This document shows, in pieces, positions 9,149-18,274 of a stretch of DNA of 64,000 nt; positions within the stretch are counted from its first letter, which is position 1; each line of letters opens with the position of its first letter. Under the pieces are notes generated by a model. The model did no database searches. It had not been told where the DNA came from and saw nothing but the letters and a program-made list of their open reading frames with translations. The stretch comes from Gilvimarinus sp. 2_MG-2023 (lineage in GTDB: Bacteria; Pseudomonadota; Gammaproteobacteria; Pseudomonadales; Cellvibrionaceae): NCBI RefSeq assembly GCF_030547685.1, contig NZ_JAUOQM010000048.1, forward strand, positions 515,625 through 579,624, given 5' to 3'. The position numbers and the translations under genes were made by a program.

Positions 9149-12100
9149 TTAGAAAGTGTAGCGAGCGCCAACGGAGTAGCGAGCACCTAAGTCTTCCAGG
9201 CTAAACATTTGATTCTCAGAACGACCGTACAGTCGTGAATCTTCACCTGTAACATTCAGACCTTCAGCGGAGAGAGTAACGTTGTCGGTCACTTCATAAC
9301 TGATAGAGAAGTCGATTTGGGAGTAATCGGCAACATAACCTGGCGCATTGTTGCCACCTTGGGCAAGGCTGGTCAGGTAAGAATCACGCCAATTGTAAGT
9401 CAAACGAGCTTGCAAGCGATCGTGGTCATACATCAACGCTAAGTTGGCTGTATCACTGACGCCCAGCATCGCAAACTGCTCATCTTGACTGGTGTTATCC
9501 ACGTCCAGATCAGACTCTACGAAGGTGTAGTTCGCTTGAACACCGAACCCAGTCTCACCAAAGAAATGCTGCACGGAAAGCTCAGCACCGGTAATGGTGT
9601 CATCTTGGAAGTTGCTCGGTACCGATACATTCCACTGCTGAATAGGATCACTTGAATTTGCCACAATAGATGTGGTTTCGTCATTAGGATCCAAGCCTTC
9701 GTTGATCAGCATCATATCGTGCTGATGGGCTTCACTGTTAGGATTCCAAAGTGTACCGTCGCGGTTCAAATCGCCATTAGACCGTGCAGACTCAATATCT
9801 GCAATAGCTTGATCAAAGCGTGGCCCCATACGTGGGTCGCGCAGATCGTAGACTGGCATTGAGGTTACACCGGTTCCAATAAAGTCAGACACTTCTTTTT
9901 GGAACAAGGCTACCGACAAGTAGCTCGCGTCGTCGTAGTACCATTCAGCCGAGATATCGAGGTTTTCTGATTCCAGCGGAGTCAGCAGCGGGTTACCACC
10001 ACTTGCACTGCGATCATATTGGCCGCCGATGCTAACAGTAGAGCTTAAGTTACCATAAGATGGACGAGCAATGGTCACACTGTAAGAAGCGCGTAACTTG
10101 ATGGCCTCTGTCAGAGCAATGTCAAAATCGACATTAGGCAGGAAGTTATCATAGCTGTTTTCTACCGTTACAGTAGTCAACGGACCTGGGTTGTAAATCA
10201 AGTGGAAATCGTTATCACTATCCCAGCTTTGCTGATCAGGGGTGTTAACAACCGAACTTGAGATCAGGTCAGTTTCTTCTTGGCGTAAACCAACAACCAA
10301 GTTGGAAGCCATATCACCAATATTGAATGAGCCTGAGAACTGAACGTAAGCTGCTTGCACTTCTTCAACAATGGTACGATCGGTGTTGATAACATTGTTT
10401 GGCTGAACTTTACCATTCGGGAAGTCCGCGAAATTGGCACCAATTGCCGGATCAGTCAAGCCACGAGCATACATCCACTCCAGGTTATCAATGATTTTAT
10501 CGATATCACCTTCAACACCACCACTTAAGAAGTTGGGATTGTCGGTTGTTTCACTGAAGCTTGGGAAGCCTTCAGAAAAATCACGGGGCGAGAAATAACT
10601 CTGCCAGTCAGAGCCAAACAAATCGGGATCAACACCACCCCAGTTACCCATAGTGATACGAGGTGAAGTACCTGTATTTACCAGAGCTTGGTTAGTATCT
10701 TTACGATCTTCAATACCGAAAGTAACGTCAGCTTGTTCGAAGAAAGCAAAACCACCTAGATCTAAAGAGCCGTCGATACGCAGCTGTTCAATGTCGGAAT
10801 CTACGCTGTCCCAGCGGGCAGAACCCATCGCAGCCGAGATATCACCGCCGTCGATATAACCATTACCATTGCCCTTATCTTCAGGGGAGTCATCAATGGT
10901 GCTACCCATCACTGGAAGATCTGGACGGAAATCAGCATATTCGCCCACAGTAACGTTAGCGTTTAGACCGATTTCAGTTTGCGTGGTGTAGTTACGAGCA
11001 CTTGAGTTATGGTAATCCAAAGCCAATGCAAAGTTGTCGGTTACATTCCACTCTAGGTTTAGACCCGCAGACTCCATTTTACTATTCGCGGCATATGCTT
11101 GCTGGGCAAACGAGGTGTCTTTACCGCCACCAACAGCGTAAACTTCATTATAAATAACAGGCGTATACACTTCTTGGTTGGTGTCGAAAGTTAATGCGGT
11201 AATCGCTGATTCGTTAAACCAAATTGATTGTTGCGCGCGTTCAAAATCCAAATCATATTCTGTGTAGGTGTAGTCAACAGTCGCCGTGAAAGAGTCTACT
11301 GGGCGGAACTGCATGGTCATCTGACCATTAGTTCGCTCACGGTGACCATCTTCCAAGGCGTAACGCAAATCGGTAGGAAGCGCGTATAGATCGCCAGGCG
11401 ACAGTGGGTTGGTAATAGATGCTTCGGCTGGAGTATTACCGTGGGTGCCATCGGCCGCCACTTCACGCATTTGCCAGTTGTTTACAAACGCGTTAGAGCG
11501 AACATTATCGCGCTCTTGGTAAGCTGCACTAAGCGCCACACCAAAGGTTTCATCGTCGTTTGCCCAGCTAAATACACCTGATACTTCTGGGGTTACTTCA
11601 CGACCATCGCCATCACGGCCAATGGTTGTGTCGTGAACGGCTTTTACACCCACCGATGCTTTAGTATCACCCACATCCAATGGACGAAGAGTCTTCAAGT
11701 TAACGGTTGCACCCAAACCACCACCAGAAAGATCCGCGCGGCCAGTTTTGTAGATTTCTGCGCCACTCACACTTTCAGCGGCCAGTGATGCAAAGTCAAA
11801 AGCGCGGCTAGCGCGGTCGCCAGCGCCGCCATCGTTGGTTACCGAAGGCATGTTACGGCCATTCAAAGTCACCAAGTTCATCGATGGGTCAATACCGCGG
11901 ACGGTTACACGCGCACCTTCACCATTACTTCGAGTGATAGACACACCCGCCACGCGCTGTAGCGATTCAGCCAGGTTGGCATCGGGCATTTTACCGATGT
12001 CTTCGGCAGAAATGGCATCAACCACACCGGTTGATTCACGCTTAACATCCATTGCGCGATCCAAAGATGCACGGATACCAGTTACTACGACCTCTTCGAT

Positions 12101-12211
12101 TTGACCAGCGTCGTCTTGTGCGAATGACGGGGCACTAAACCCAGCCATAGCACAAGAAGCCACCGCTGAGGCGATCAACTTGCGCTTAAAGTTGGCATTA
12201 TATTTAGACAT
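9149..12211 (-). CDS. TonB-dependent receptor, Caulobacter-type carbohydrate subfamily
   Basis: A 1020-residue outer-membrane importer. There is a signal peptide (cut after SAPSFAQ), then a TonB-box-like IEEVVVTGIRASL. The plug domain follows, with DAISAEDIGKMPDANLAESLQRV and VTVRGIDPSMNLVTLNGR, and then a long beta-barrel ending in aromatic GARYTF. Length and plug motifs fit the large TonB receptors (TIGR01782-like) used for oligosaccharides. It heads the minus-strand locus with halogenases, sapC, cupin and GH3 genes. The 1.2-kb region upstream holds three LacI-type palindromes, suggesting sugar-responsive repression. The substrate is probably a beta-glucan oligosaccharide, judged from the GH3 partner. 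Confidence 0.93.
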   Translation of the reverse strand: MSKYNANFKRKLIASAVASCAMAGFSAPSFAQDDAGQIEEVVVTGIRASLDRAMDVKRESTGVVDAISAEDIGKMPDANLAESLQRVAGVSITRSNGEGARVTVRGIDPSMNLVTLNGRNMPSVTNDGGAGDRASRAFDFASLAAESVSGAEIYKTGRADLSGGGLGATVNLKTLRPLDVGDTKASVGVKAVHDTTIGRDGDGREVTPEVSGVFSWANDDETFGVALSAAYQERDNVRSNAFVNNWQMREVAADGTHGNTPAEASITNPLSPGDLYALPTDLRYALEDGHRERTNGQMTMQFRPVDSFTATVDYTYTEYDLDFERAQQSIWFNESAITALTFDTNQEVYTPVIYNEVYAVGGGKDTSFAQQAYAANSKMESAGLNLEWNVTDNFALALDYHNSSARNYTTQTEIGLNANVTVGEYADFRPDLPVMGSTIDDSPEDKGNGNGYIDGGDISAAMGSARWDSVDSDIEQLRIDGSLDLGGFAFFEQADVTFGIEDRKDTNQALVNTGTSPRITMGNWGGVDPDLFGSDWQSYFSPRDFSEGFPSFSETTDNPNFLSGGVEGDIDKIIDNLEWMYARGLTDPAIGANFADFPNGKVQPNNVINTDRTIVEEVQAAYVQFSGSFNIGDMASNLVVGLRQEETDLISSSVVNTPDQQSWDSDNDFHLIYNPGPLTTVTVENSYDNFLPNVDFDIALTEAIKLRASYSVTIARPSYGNLSSTVSIGGQYDRSASGGNPLLTPLESENLDISAEWYYDDASYLSVALFQKEVSDFIGTGVTSMPVYDLRDPRMGPRFDQAIADIESARSNGDLNRDGTLWNPNSEAHQHDMMLINEGLDPNDETTSIVANSSDPIQQWNVSVPSNFQDDTITGAELSVQHFFGETGFGVQANYTFVESDLDVDNTSQDEQFAMLGVSDTANLALMYDHDRLQARLTYNWRDSYLTSLAQGGNNAPGYVADYSQIDFSISYEVTDNVTLSAEGLNVTGEDSRLYGRSENQMFSLEDLGARYSVGARYTF

Positions 12212-12569
12212 GGGACTCTCCTTCGTATTATTAAGATTATGCTGTGCTTTAAATTGTGGTGCTTAACATTATTAATATTTAGTGTTCTTTGCACTTAATC
12301 AAACAGGTGGTCATTCTTTAAACAACGAACCATCCCATCGCGTACAGCTGTGCATTTGTCATTGTTATGCGTTTACCAAGATGATGTTTAAACCAACCTT
12401 GCGTTCAGAGTTAACCCTGTTTTTTTACCGCACCCATTGCATCAATTGAGCAATAAGTAGGTTGAATTTGAATTTTATTTTGGCTCTTAAACACGCTTTA
12501 TAACTTCGACTCGTCAACCAATTTACGGCAAGGATTTCCACTATTCAATACTCCAGTTCACATCACCAC

Positions 12570-12589
12570 AAATGTATCCGGTTACATTT
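12570..12589. promoter_or_regulatory. LacI-family-like operator 1
   Basis: The 20-bp near-perfect palindrome has core TGTATCCGGTTACA, with 18 of 20 positions symmetric. CCGG-centred palindromes of this form are typical for LacI-family sugar regulators. It lies about 360 bases before the receptor start codon. Confidence 0.6.
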
Positions 12590-12875
12590 CCTATGTTAAC
12601 AATAACGCAAACATTAACGAGGCCTAATGGGCCCCACTTTTCACGAGTTAAAGCAAGCCGTTGAAATTAATCCTAGTTAAGCCATGTTATGTTCCATCAT
12701 TAGCTTTCCAACACTGAGATATACCCATAACCTGTTGTTATTATTAGATATATTATCCATCTAGTAGCCGCCACGCTCAATGCCAGCGTCGCCACCAATG
12801 ACAGCGCTACCATTGCTGTAACTCCAAAGGCTACTTGATTCATTGGTAGAATTAATTTTTTTTAACTTTTTTTCT

Positions 12876-12889
12876 TGTTAACGCTAACA
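12876..12889. promoter_or_regulatory. LacI-family-like operator 2
   Basis: TGTTAACGCTAACA is symmetric at 12 of 14 positions around a central CG, the usual LacI-family layout. Confidence 0.5.
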
Positions 12890-13000
12890 TAATCATCTTA
12901 GTATCGATGGTAGTGGGAAATCATTCTCAACCACAAGTAAAGCCGCACCAGATAAGGCCTACAGAGGGAAACTTGAGCCCTCACTATTCAGCAATAGCAA

Positions 13001-13014
13001 TGTAATCGTTTACA
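13001..13014. promoter_or_regulatory. LacI-family-like operator 3
   Basis: TGTAATCGTTTACA is symmetric at 12 of 14 positions around CG and close to the generic LacI-family sequence TGTAAACGTTTACA. Confidence 0.5.
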
Positions 13015-13338
13015 CTTATGACAGCGGTGTCAATTTAGCCTTAAAAATGATCTGAAAGATCGAGAAATGGCGCAATTATCAACACAAAGAAGGTAACTAA
13101 AGGCTCAATCGAAGACGCAGAAAAATACAGCGAAACCGCCTTAACAGGCATTTAAAAGATGGATAGAGCCACACTGAAAGTACTTCCCCACCACCGGTGG
13201 AATCGAACTAAGAGTGGTTAGTCTGAAATAGAAACTTGATAGCGGGTGAGTAAACGTACGAATAAAATTTGGGGAGAGCGTTGCAACGAACTAGGGGCCC
13301 CGCCGATACAATCAACACTGCGCTAGACGCTTAAGCAT

Positions 13339-13368
13339 TTGACCTTGCCAGACACCAAGGTCAATTTT
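13339..13368 (+). terminator. Hairpin with T-run on the plus strand, no plus-strand gene in front
   Basis: TTGACCTTG (13339-13347) pairs perfectly with CAAGGTCAA (13356-13364) and is followed by TTTT on the plus strand only. It could end an unannotated plus-strand transcript, or simply be a stem in the uvrC 3' untranslated region. Confidence 0.4.
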
Positions 13369-13403
13369 CATACCTGTACCACGACCCATTGCTAGCGCCG
13401 ACG

Positions 13404-15230
13404 CTAAACCGAGTGAAAGAAACCGTAGATTTCTTCAGCTAAAGTGCGGCTAATCCCTTTGGTTTTGGCCAAATCAGTAATGCTCGCCTTTTGCAACTCC
13501 TGCAATCCGCCAAAGTGGCGCAGTAACTCCCGACGCTTGGCGGGCCCTACTCCGGGTATATCATCCAAAGTGGAACCCCGACGTTTTTTATCGCGGCGGT
13601 TTTTATGCCCGGTAATCGCAAAGCGGTGCGCTTCGTCGCGAATTTGCTGGATAATATGCAGTGCGGGTGAGTCGCTGCCGAGCACAATCTCCTGCCCTGT
13701 TTGGGCATTGTACAGTGTTTCGAAGCCGGGCTTGCGAGTGGTACCTTTCGCCACCCCCACCAATTGCACACCGCTTACCCCCAGCTCGCCCAATACGCGC
13801 TCTGCCACCCCCATTTGCCCTTTACCACCATCGATAAACAAAATGTCGGGTAGCTTGCCCTCACCTTTTTGCAAGCGAGTATAGCGGCGAGTGAGGGCTT
13901 GCTCCATGGCGGCGTAGTCATCACCGCCGGTAATGCCGTCTATATTAAAACGGCGGTAATCGGATTTTGCCGGGCCTTCCTTATCAAACACCACACAGGA
14001 GGCCACCGTAAGCTCACCACTGGAGTGGCTGATATCAAAGCACTCCATACGCGCTGGGATTTCATCCAGGCCCAGTACATCCTGTAACGCCAGCAGCCGC
14101 TCGGTCACGGTTTTACGGCTATTAATGCGAGCAATAATATTCTGCTCGGCCGCTTTTTGCGCCATATCCACCCATTTAGCCCGATAGGAGCGCACCTTAT
14201 GGGTAATCATCACTTTGGCCCCCCTGGCGGTTGCCAACGCTTGGCTCAGCAGTTCGGCGTCCTCCAACGGGGCGCTAGTTACCACCGCTGCGGGCACTTC
14301 GCGCCCTGCGCTTAAATAAAAGGGGGGCAGAAACTCACCCAGCACATCGGCATCTGTCTCGCCTAGCCCGAGCTTGGGGTAATAACTACGACTGCCCAGT
14401 ATCCGCCCTTGGCGAATAAACAATACATGCACGCAGGCGTTACCACTTTTGAGCGCGACCGCCACAATATCCATATCGCCGGTGCCTTCTTCGACACTTT
14501 GCTGAGCTTGTACGGTGCGCAATGCACTGATTTGATCGCGCAATTGAGCCGCCCGCTCGAAGGCTAATTGCTCCGAGGCCGCGTCCATTTCATTGGCCAG
14601 CTCTTGCAGTAATTGCTGGTTCTTGCCCTGCAAAAATAAGCGCGTATGGTGCACATCCTGAGCGTAATCCTGCGGGGTAATCAGATCCACGCAGGGACCG
14701 GTACAGCGATCAATTTGGTATTGCAGGCACGGGCGTGAGCGGTTGCGAAATACGCTGTCCTCGCACTGGCGTACTTTAAAGGTTTTTTGCAGAAAACCGA
14801 GGCTATCGCGCACAGCGCTAACATTAGGGTAAGGCCCATAGTAATCGCCGGTTTTCTTTTTCGCACCGCGGTGCAGCGCAATCCTAGGATAGGGCTCGGC
14901 GGATGACATAAATACGTAGGGGTAGGACTTATCGTCGCGCAGTAAAATATTATACGGGGGGCGGTTCGACTTAATTAAATTCTGCTCAAGTATCAACGCC
15001 TCACTTTCGCTGGTGGTGATGGTCACCTCAACCCGAGCAATGCGGGCCACCAGCGATTGTGTTTTTGGTGCCAGGCCTGTGGCTCTAAAGTAGCTCGCTA
15101 AACGCTTTTTTAAATTCTTCGCTTTGCCGACATAGAGAATGTCCCCCTCGGCATTAAACATTTGATATACGCCGGGGGCTTGGGTCTGATGAGACAGGAA
15201 CTGTTTGGGGTCAAAATGAGCATCTACCAT
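13404..15230 (-). CDS. uvrC: Excinuclease ABC subunit C
   Basis: UvrC makes both incisions in nucleotide excision repair with UvrAB. At 608 residues it has full length. Seen in order: the GIY-YIG nuclease domain (GVYQMFNAEGDILYVGKAK, residues about 20-38), the cysteine-containing CLQYQIDRCTGPC segment near 168-180, the UVR motif around 200-235, the RNase H-like C-terminal nuclease (FDISHSSGE, DILFIDGGKGQ) and a terminal helix-hairpin-helix pair (DDIPGVGPAKRRELLRHFGG). It lies 54 bases behind uvrY, the standard gammaproteobacterial pairing. The pgsA gene that usually follows is absent; the non-coding region and the receptor follow instead. Confidence 0.97.
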   Translation of the reverse strand: MVDAHFDPKQFLSHQTQAPGVYQMFNAEGDILYVGKAKNLKKRLASYFRATGLAPKTQSLVARIARVEVTITTSESEALILEQNLIKSNRPPYNILLRDDKSYPYVFMSSAEPYPRIALHRGAKKKTGDYYGPYPNVSAVRDSLGFLQKTFKVRQCEDSVFRNRSRPCLQYQIDRCTGPCVDLITPQDYAQDVHHTRLFLQGKNQQLLQELANEMDAASEQLAFERAAQLRDQISALRTVQAQQSVEEGTGDMDIVAVALKSGNACVHVLFIRQGRILGSRSYYPKLGLGETDADVLGEFLPPFYLSAGREVPAAVVTSAPLEDAELLSQALATARGAKVMITHKVRSYRAKWVDMAQKAAEQNIIARINSRKTVTERLLALQDVLGLDEIPARMECFDISHSSGELTVASCVVFDKEGPAKSDYRRFNIDGITGGDDYAAMEQALTRRYTRLQKGEGKLPDILFIDGGKGQMGVAERVLGELGVSGVQLVGVAKGTTRKPGFETLYNAQTGQEIVLGSDSPALHIIQQIRDEAHRFAITGHKNRRDKKRRGSTLDDIPGVGPAKRRELLRHFGGLQELQKASITDLAKTKGISRTLAEEIYGFFHSV

Positions 15231-15284
15231 GGGGGTATTATACCCATAATAGTAAGCCTAAAACCCACACGGATAAGGCTATCG

Positions 15285-15935
15285 TTATACTACGGCCTCT
15301 GGATCTAAATAGTTGTGCTTGACTGCCAGAAGTGCCAACTCAACATCGGAGTTGATGCCCAGCTTTTCGAATATTCGATAGCGATAACTGTTAACCGTTT
15401 TAGAGCTAACACAGAATATATTGGCGATATCCTGCGCTTTACGGCCGCCGGCGATTAGCATTGCAGTTTCCAGCTCACGTCGCGAGAGCAGTTCGAAGGG
15501 GCTGACATCGGCCTGACCAGAAATATTCTTTAAGGCAAGCTGCTGAGCAATGGCGCTGCTCATATATTGATTGCCACGTACCACTGTATCAATAGCGGTT
15601 GTGATATCGCCAAAGCCGGTACCTTTGGTGACATAGCCAACGGCGCCGGCTTGTAGTAATCGGGAAGGGTAGAGATCATCATCACAGGCCGTCACGGCGA
15701 TGATTTTAACCCCGGGGTTCGCGGCCAGCATTTTTCGGGTCGCCTCTAAGCCCCCAATACCGGGCATTTTCACATCCATCAGTACAACATCTGGGGTGAG
15801 CTCCCGAGCCTTAGCAATGCCCTCCTCACCGCTTTTGGCCTGACCTACGACTTCATACCCATTAACGTCGTCTAGCATACGGACAATGCCCATACGCACT
15901 AGGTCATGATCATCTACGACCAGTATTTTCGTCAC
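15285..15935 (-). CDS. uvrY: GacA/UvrY response regulator
   Basis: A 216-residue NarL/LuxR-type two-component regulator. The receiver domain starts [16 protein letters not shown], with phospho-acceptor Asp54 in [10 protein letters not shown]. The C-terminal HTH (about 145-205) contains [25 protein letters not shown] and the [18 protein letters not shown] recognition part. Its place directly upstream of uvrC identifies it as the partner of BarA/GacS, which controls small RNAs of the Csr/Rsm system. No Csr-type small RNA gene was found in the window. Confidence 0.95.
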   Translation of the reverse strand: MTKILVVDDHDLVRMGIVRMLDDVNGYEVVGQAKSGEEGIAKARELTPDVVLMDVKMPGIGGLEATRKMLAANPGVKIIAVTACDDDLYPSRLLQAGAVGYVTKGTGFGDITTAIDTVVRGNQYMSSAIAQQLALKNISGQADVSPFELLSRRELETAMLIAGGRKAQDIANIFCVSSKTVNSYRYRIFEKLGINSDVELALLAVKHNYLDPEAVV

Positions 15936-16062
15936 CGGATACTCCCCCGCAAAATAGGCACTGCCTACCTTGTTTTTAATACGACTCGGGCTGTATAAGC
16001 CACTTTATGTTTATGCACAGAGAATATTAGCAGTTTATAGCTAAAATGGGGAACTGTTATCC

Positions 16063-16686
16063 TTAACTATCCTTAACGGAGGGCTTCACCAGACGAAAGG
16101 TTAAGTTAATTCTAGGCTTTAATAATCGCTGAGATTTGACCAGTTGGTGTTGCCAATGATGTTGTAAGCGCCCCCCCATTAGCAATAAATCACCGGAGGC
16201 CAATGCCACCCGGCAAGTGTGCCGACTTGTTTTGTGACGCAATGTGAAGTGGCGTGTTTGCCCCAAGCTAAGCGAGGCTATGGTAGGCTCTGGCCCCAGT
16301 TCTGGCTCATCATCACTGTGCCAGGCCACACTGTCTCGGCCATCGCGATATAAGTTAGCCAGCACACTGTTAAATTCACATTCACAAAAATCTTCAAGCT
16401 GGCAGCGCAAAGTGTGAAGTTCTGCCGTCCAAGGCTTGGGCGTGAAACTCGCTCCGGAATAACGGTAATGAGCACTGGGCTCACCATACCAGGCATTGAG
16501 ACGCGGTATAGGCATTGATTTGCCATACATCCTAAGGACAGTCTGCTGCCAAACAAGCTGATCACTGAATATCGACAATAGCCGCTCAGCCTGTACCTCG
16601 GGCAACCATTGCCGGTGCAAGGTAGCCCAACCATCATGCTCGACCAATACCTCGGGGCCTGAACGGGCAAACAAATCACGTTGCAT
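16063..16686 (-). CDS. AlkB-family 2-oxoglutarate dioxygenase
   Basis: A 207-residue DNA/RNA alkylation-repair dioxygenase resembling the short ABH2/ABH3-type bacterial AlkB proteins. Metal ligands are seen as His123 and Asp125 in WHSDDE and a His in HHWQHQL (about 180); the 2-oxoglutarate and substrate motif RINLTFR (Arg192, Arg198) follows. PRLNAWYGE and YRYSG form the nucleotide-recognition side. It starts 16 bases after the murB stop on the same strand, so it may be the tail of the murB operon. Confidence 0.92.
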   Translation of the reverse strand: MQRDLFARSGPEVLVEHDGWATLHRQWLPEVQAERLLSIFSDQLVWQQTVLRMYGKSMPIPRLNAWYGEPSAHYRYSGASFTPKPWTAELHTLRCQLEDFCECEFNSVLANLYRDGRDSVAWHSDDEPELGPEPTIASLSLGQTRHFTLRHKTSRHTCRVALASGDLLLMGGRLQHHWQHQLVKSQRLLKPRINLTFRLVKPSVKDS

Positions 16687-16702
16687 AAGAGTCAGTGGGC
16701 TT

Positions 16703-17725
16703 CTAGGGGTAAATACGCGGCTCTATCTCTAGTGTTACTTCAAACCGATCCTGTATCTCTTTTTGTATCGTGCGGGCAAGCGCCAAGACTTTTTCGCCCT
16801 CGAGCTTAGCCGGGTTGGTAAGGACCAAAGCTTGCTTATTGTGCACACTTACCCCATCCAAGCTACGACCTTTAAAGCCGGCCCGGTCGATCAGCCAGGC
16901 GGCGGCCAACTTTACGAGATCATCGCGTTGCGGGTAACCCACCACGCCTGGCTCAGCGCGGCGCAACTGCTCAAAGTGTGAACGGCTGATGACGGGGTTT
17001 TTAAAGAAACTGCCCACATTGGGAAGCGTGTTAGGGTCAGGTAATTTCTCTCGGCGGATATCGCAGACTACATCGCTTACCAACTGCGCGGTAATCTGAC
17101 CAGGGGCTACCGACTCTAAGCGCTTGCGCAGCACGGGGTATTGCAGTTGTAGATCCGGGGTTTTACTAAGCTTAAACAACACACTGGTAATAATGTATTG
17201 GTCGCGCAGCGCCTGCTTAAAAACACTGTCGCGGTAAGAAAACCCACAACCGTCCCGCGTAAAAGTTACCGGCAAGCAGCTATCGATATTCACCGCACTT
17301 AATTCAGCAAAGACCGACTCCAACTCGACCCCGTAGGCACCAATATTTTGAATGGGGGCGGCCCCTACCGTCCCCGGAATCAGCGATAAATTCTCCAAGC
17401 CGAACCAATTCATGGCAAGGCTATAAGTCACAAAGTCATGCCAGTTCTCACCAGCCTGTACCCGCACCCATAGATGTTTATCATCTTCTTTTTCGAGCTC
17501 TATACCCTTTAGGTTAATGTCCACCACCATGCCGGGAAAGTCGCCCACCAACACAATGTTACTCCCCTCACCCAAAGGCAATACCGGCCAGTTTTCTGCG
17601 CGGGCAAGTTGGATGGCCTCGACTAACTCCTGCGTTGTCTTAACCGATACATAGGCCTTCGATTTGGCCGGAGCTGCCAATGTGTTCAAGCGAGATAGGT
17701 CGAATTCAGGGAGTATCAAGGGCAT
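16703..17725 (-). CDS. murB: UDP-N-acetylenolpyruvoylglucosamine reductase
   Basis: MurB reduces UDP-GlcNAc-enolpyruvate to UDP-MurNAc with NADPH and FAD in peptidoglycan synthesis. At 340 residues it is the long (type I, E. coli-like) form. Seen: LPLGEGSNIVL (FAD binding), IPGTVGAAPIQNIGAYGVE, the catalytic YRDSVFK arginine, the serine of NVGSFFKNPV and the terminal Glu in LEIEPRIYP. It is the downstream member of a minus-strand set with the phosphatase, kdsB, lpxK, exbD and exbB genes. Confidence 0.97.
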   Translation of the reverse strand: MPLILPEFDLSRLNTLAAPAKSKAYVSVKTTQELVEAIQLARAENWPVLPLGEGSNIVLVGDFPGMVVDINLKGIELEKEDDKHLWVRVQAGENWHDFVTYSLAMNWFGLENLSLIPGTVGAAPIQNIGAYGVELESVFAELSAVNIDSCLPVTFTRDGCGFSYRDSVFKQALRDQYIITSVLFKLSKTPDLQLQYPVLRKRLESVAPGQITAQLVSDVVCDIRREKLPDPNTLPNVGSFFKNPVISRSHFEQLRRAEPGVVGYPQRDDLVKLAAAWLIDRAGFKGRSLDGVSVHNKQALVLTNPAKLEGEKVLALARTIQKEIQDRFEVTLEIEPRIYP

Positions 17726-17767
17726 GGTGTTTCTCTTGTGGCTGCTGCGGCTTCGAGCTGATAAAGC

Positions 17768-18247
17768 TCAGGTCAAATGTCGTTGGCGAATATCGGCGAG
17801 CAACCCCTCGGCGGCCTGCTCGATTAAGTCCAATACATGCTCAAAACCTTCATCACCGCCATAATAAGGGTCAGGCACTTGTGTTTGCGCGGTATCCTGA
17901 GCGTAATCTAAAAACAGGCTCAGCTGGCCGGTAAAGCCCTCTGGCCTAAGCGCCTGTAGATCCGACAAGTTGGCGCTATCCATGGCCAGCACATAATCGA
18001 AACGATCAAAATCAACCGCTTGCACCTGGCGTGCACGCAAGACACTGATATCAATTCCTCGTTCAGCGGCCGCTGAAATAGCGCGTTTATCTGGCGGGTT
18101 GCCCGTGTGCCAACCGCCAGTACCGGCCGAATCGGTGGCTACCACATCCTCGAGGCCAACCTTTTCCAGCTGAGCCTTAAACAGCCCTTCAGCGGTTGGA
18201 GAGCGGCAGATATTACCCAGACAGACAAACAAAACACTAACACTCAT
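17768..18247 (-). CDS. Low-molecular-weight protein tyrosine phosphatase
   Basis: A 159-residue LMW-PTP. The active-site loop is VCLGNICRSP (Cys9, Arg15) and the general acid is in VPDPYYGGDEGFEHV. The size is normal for the family. It lies between kdsB and murB, an arrangement seen in Pseudomonas and relatives, so its partner may be a cell-envelope kinase, but the target is not readable here. Confidence 0.94.
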   Translation of the reverse strand: MSVSVLFVCLGNICRSPTAEGLFKAQLEKVGLEDVVATDSAGTGGWHTGNPPDKRAISAAAERGIDISVLRARQVQAVDFDRFDYVLAMDSANLSDLQALRPEGFTGQLSLFLDYAQDTAQTQVPDPYYGGDEGFEHVLDLIEQAAEGLLADIRQRHLT

Positions 18248-18274
18248 AGTGACTCCTAGTAAAAACGGCCGCCA

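Larger units (their letters stand above)
12212..13403. other. 1.2-kb non-coding regulatory region upstream of the TonB receptor
   Basis: No convincing open reading frame or RNA gene is seen on either strand. The stretch is AT-rich near the receptor start and contains the three operator-like palindromes listed separately plus a hairpin near the uvrC end. It separates the receptor promoter from the 3' end of uvrC, which lies on the same strand. Confidence 0.7.

Noticed and set aside
13444..13884. 146-residue plus-strand frame opposite uvrC
   Set aside because: Antisense of a highly conserved gene, no start signals and no domain.
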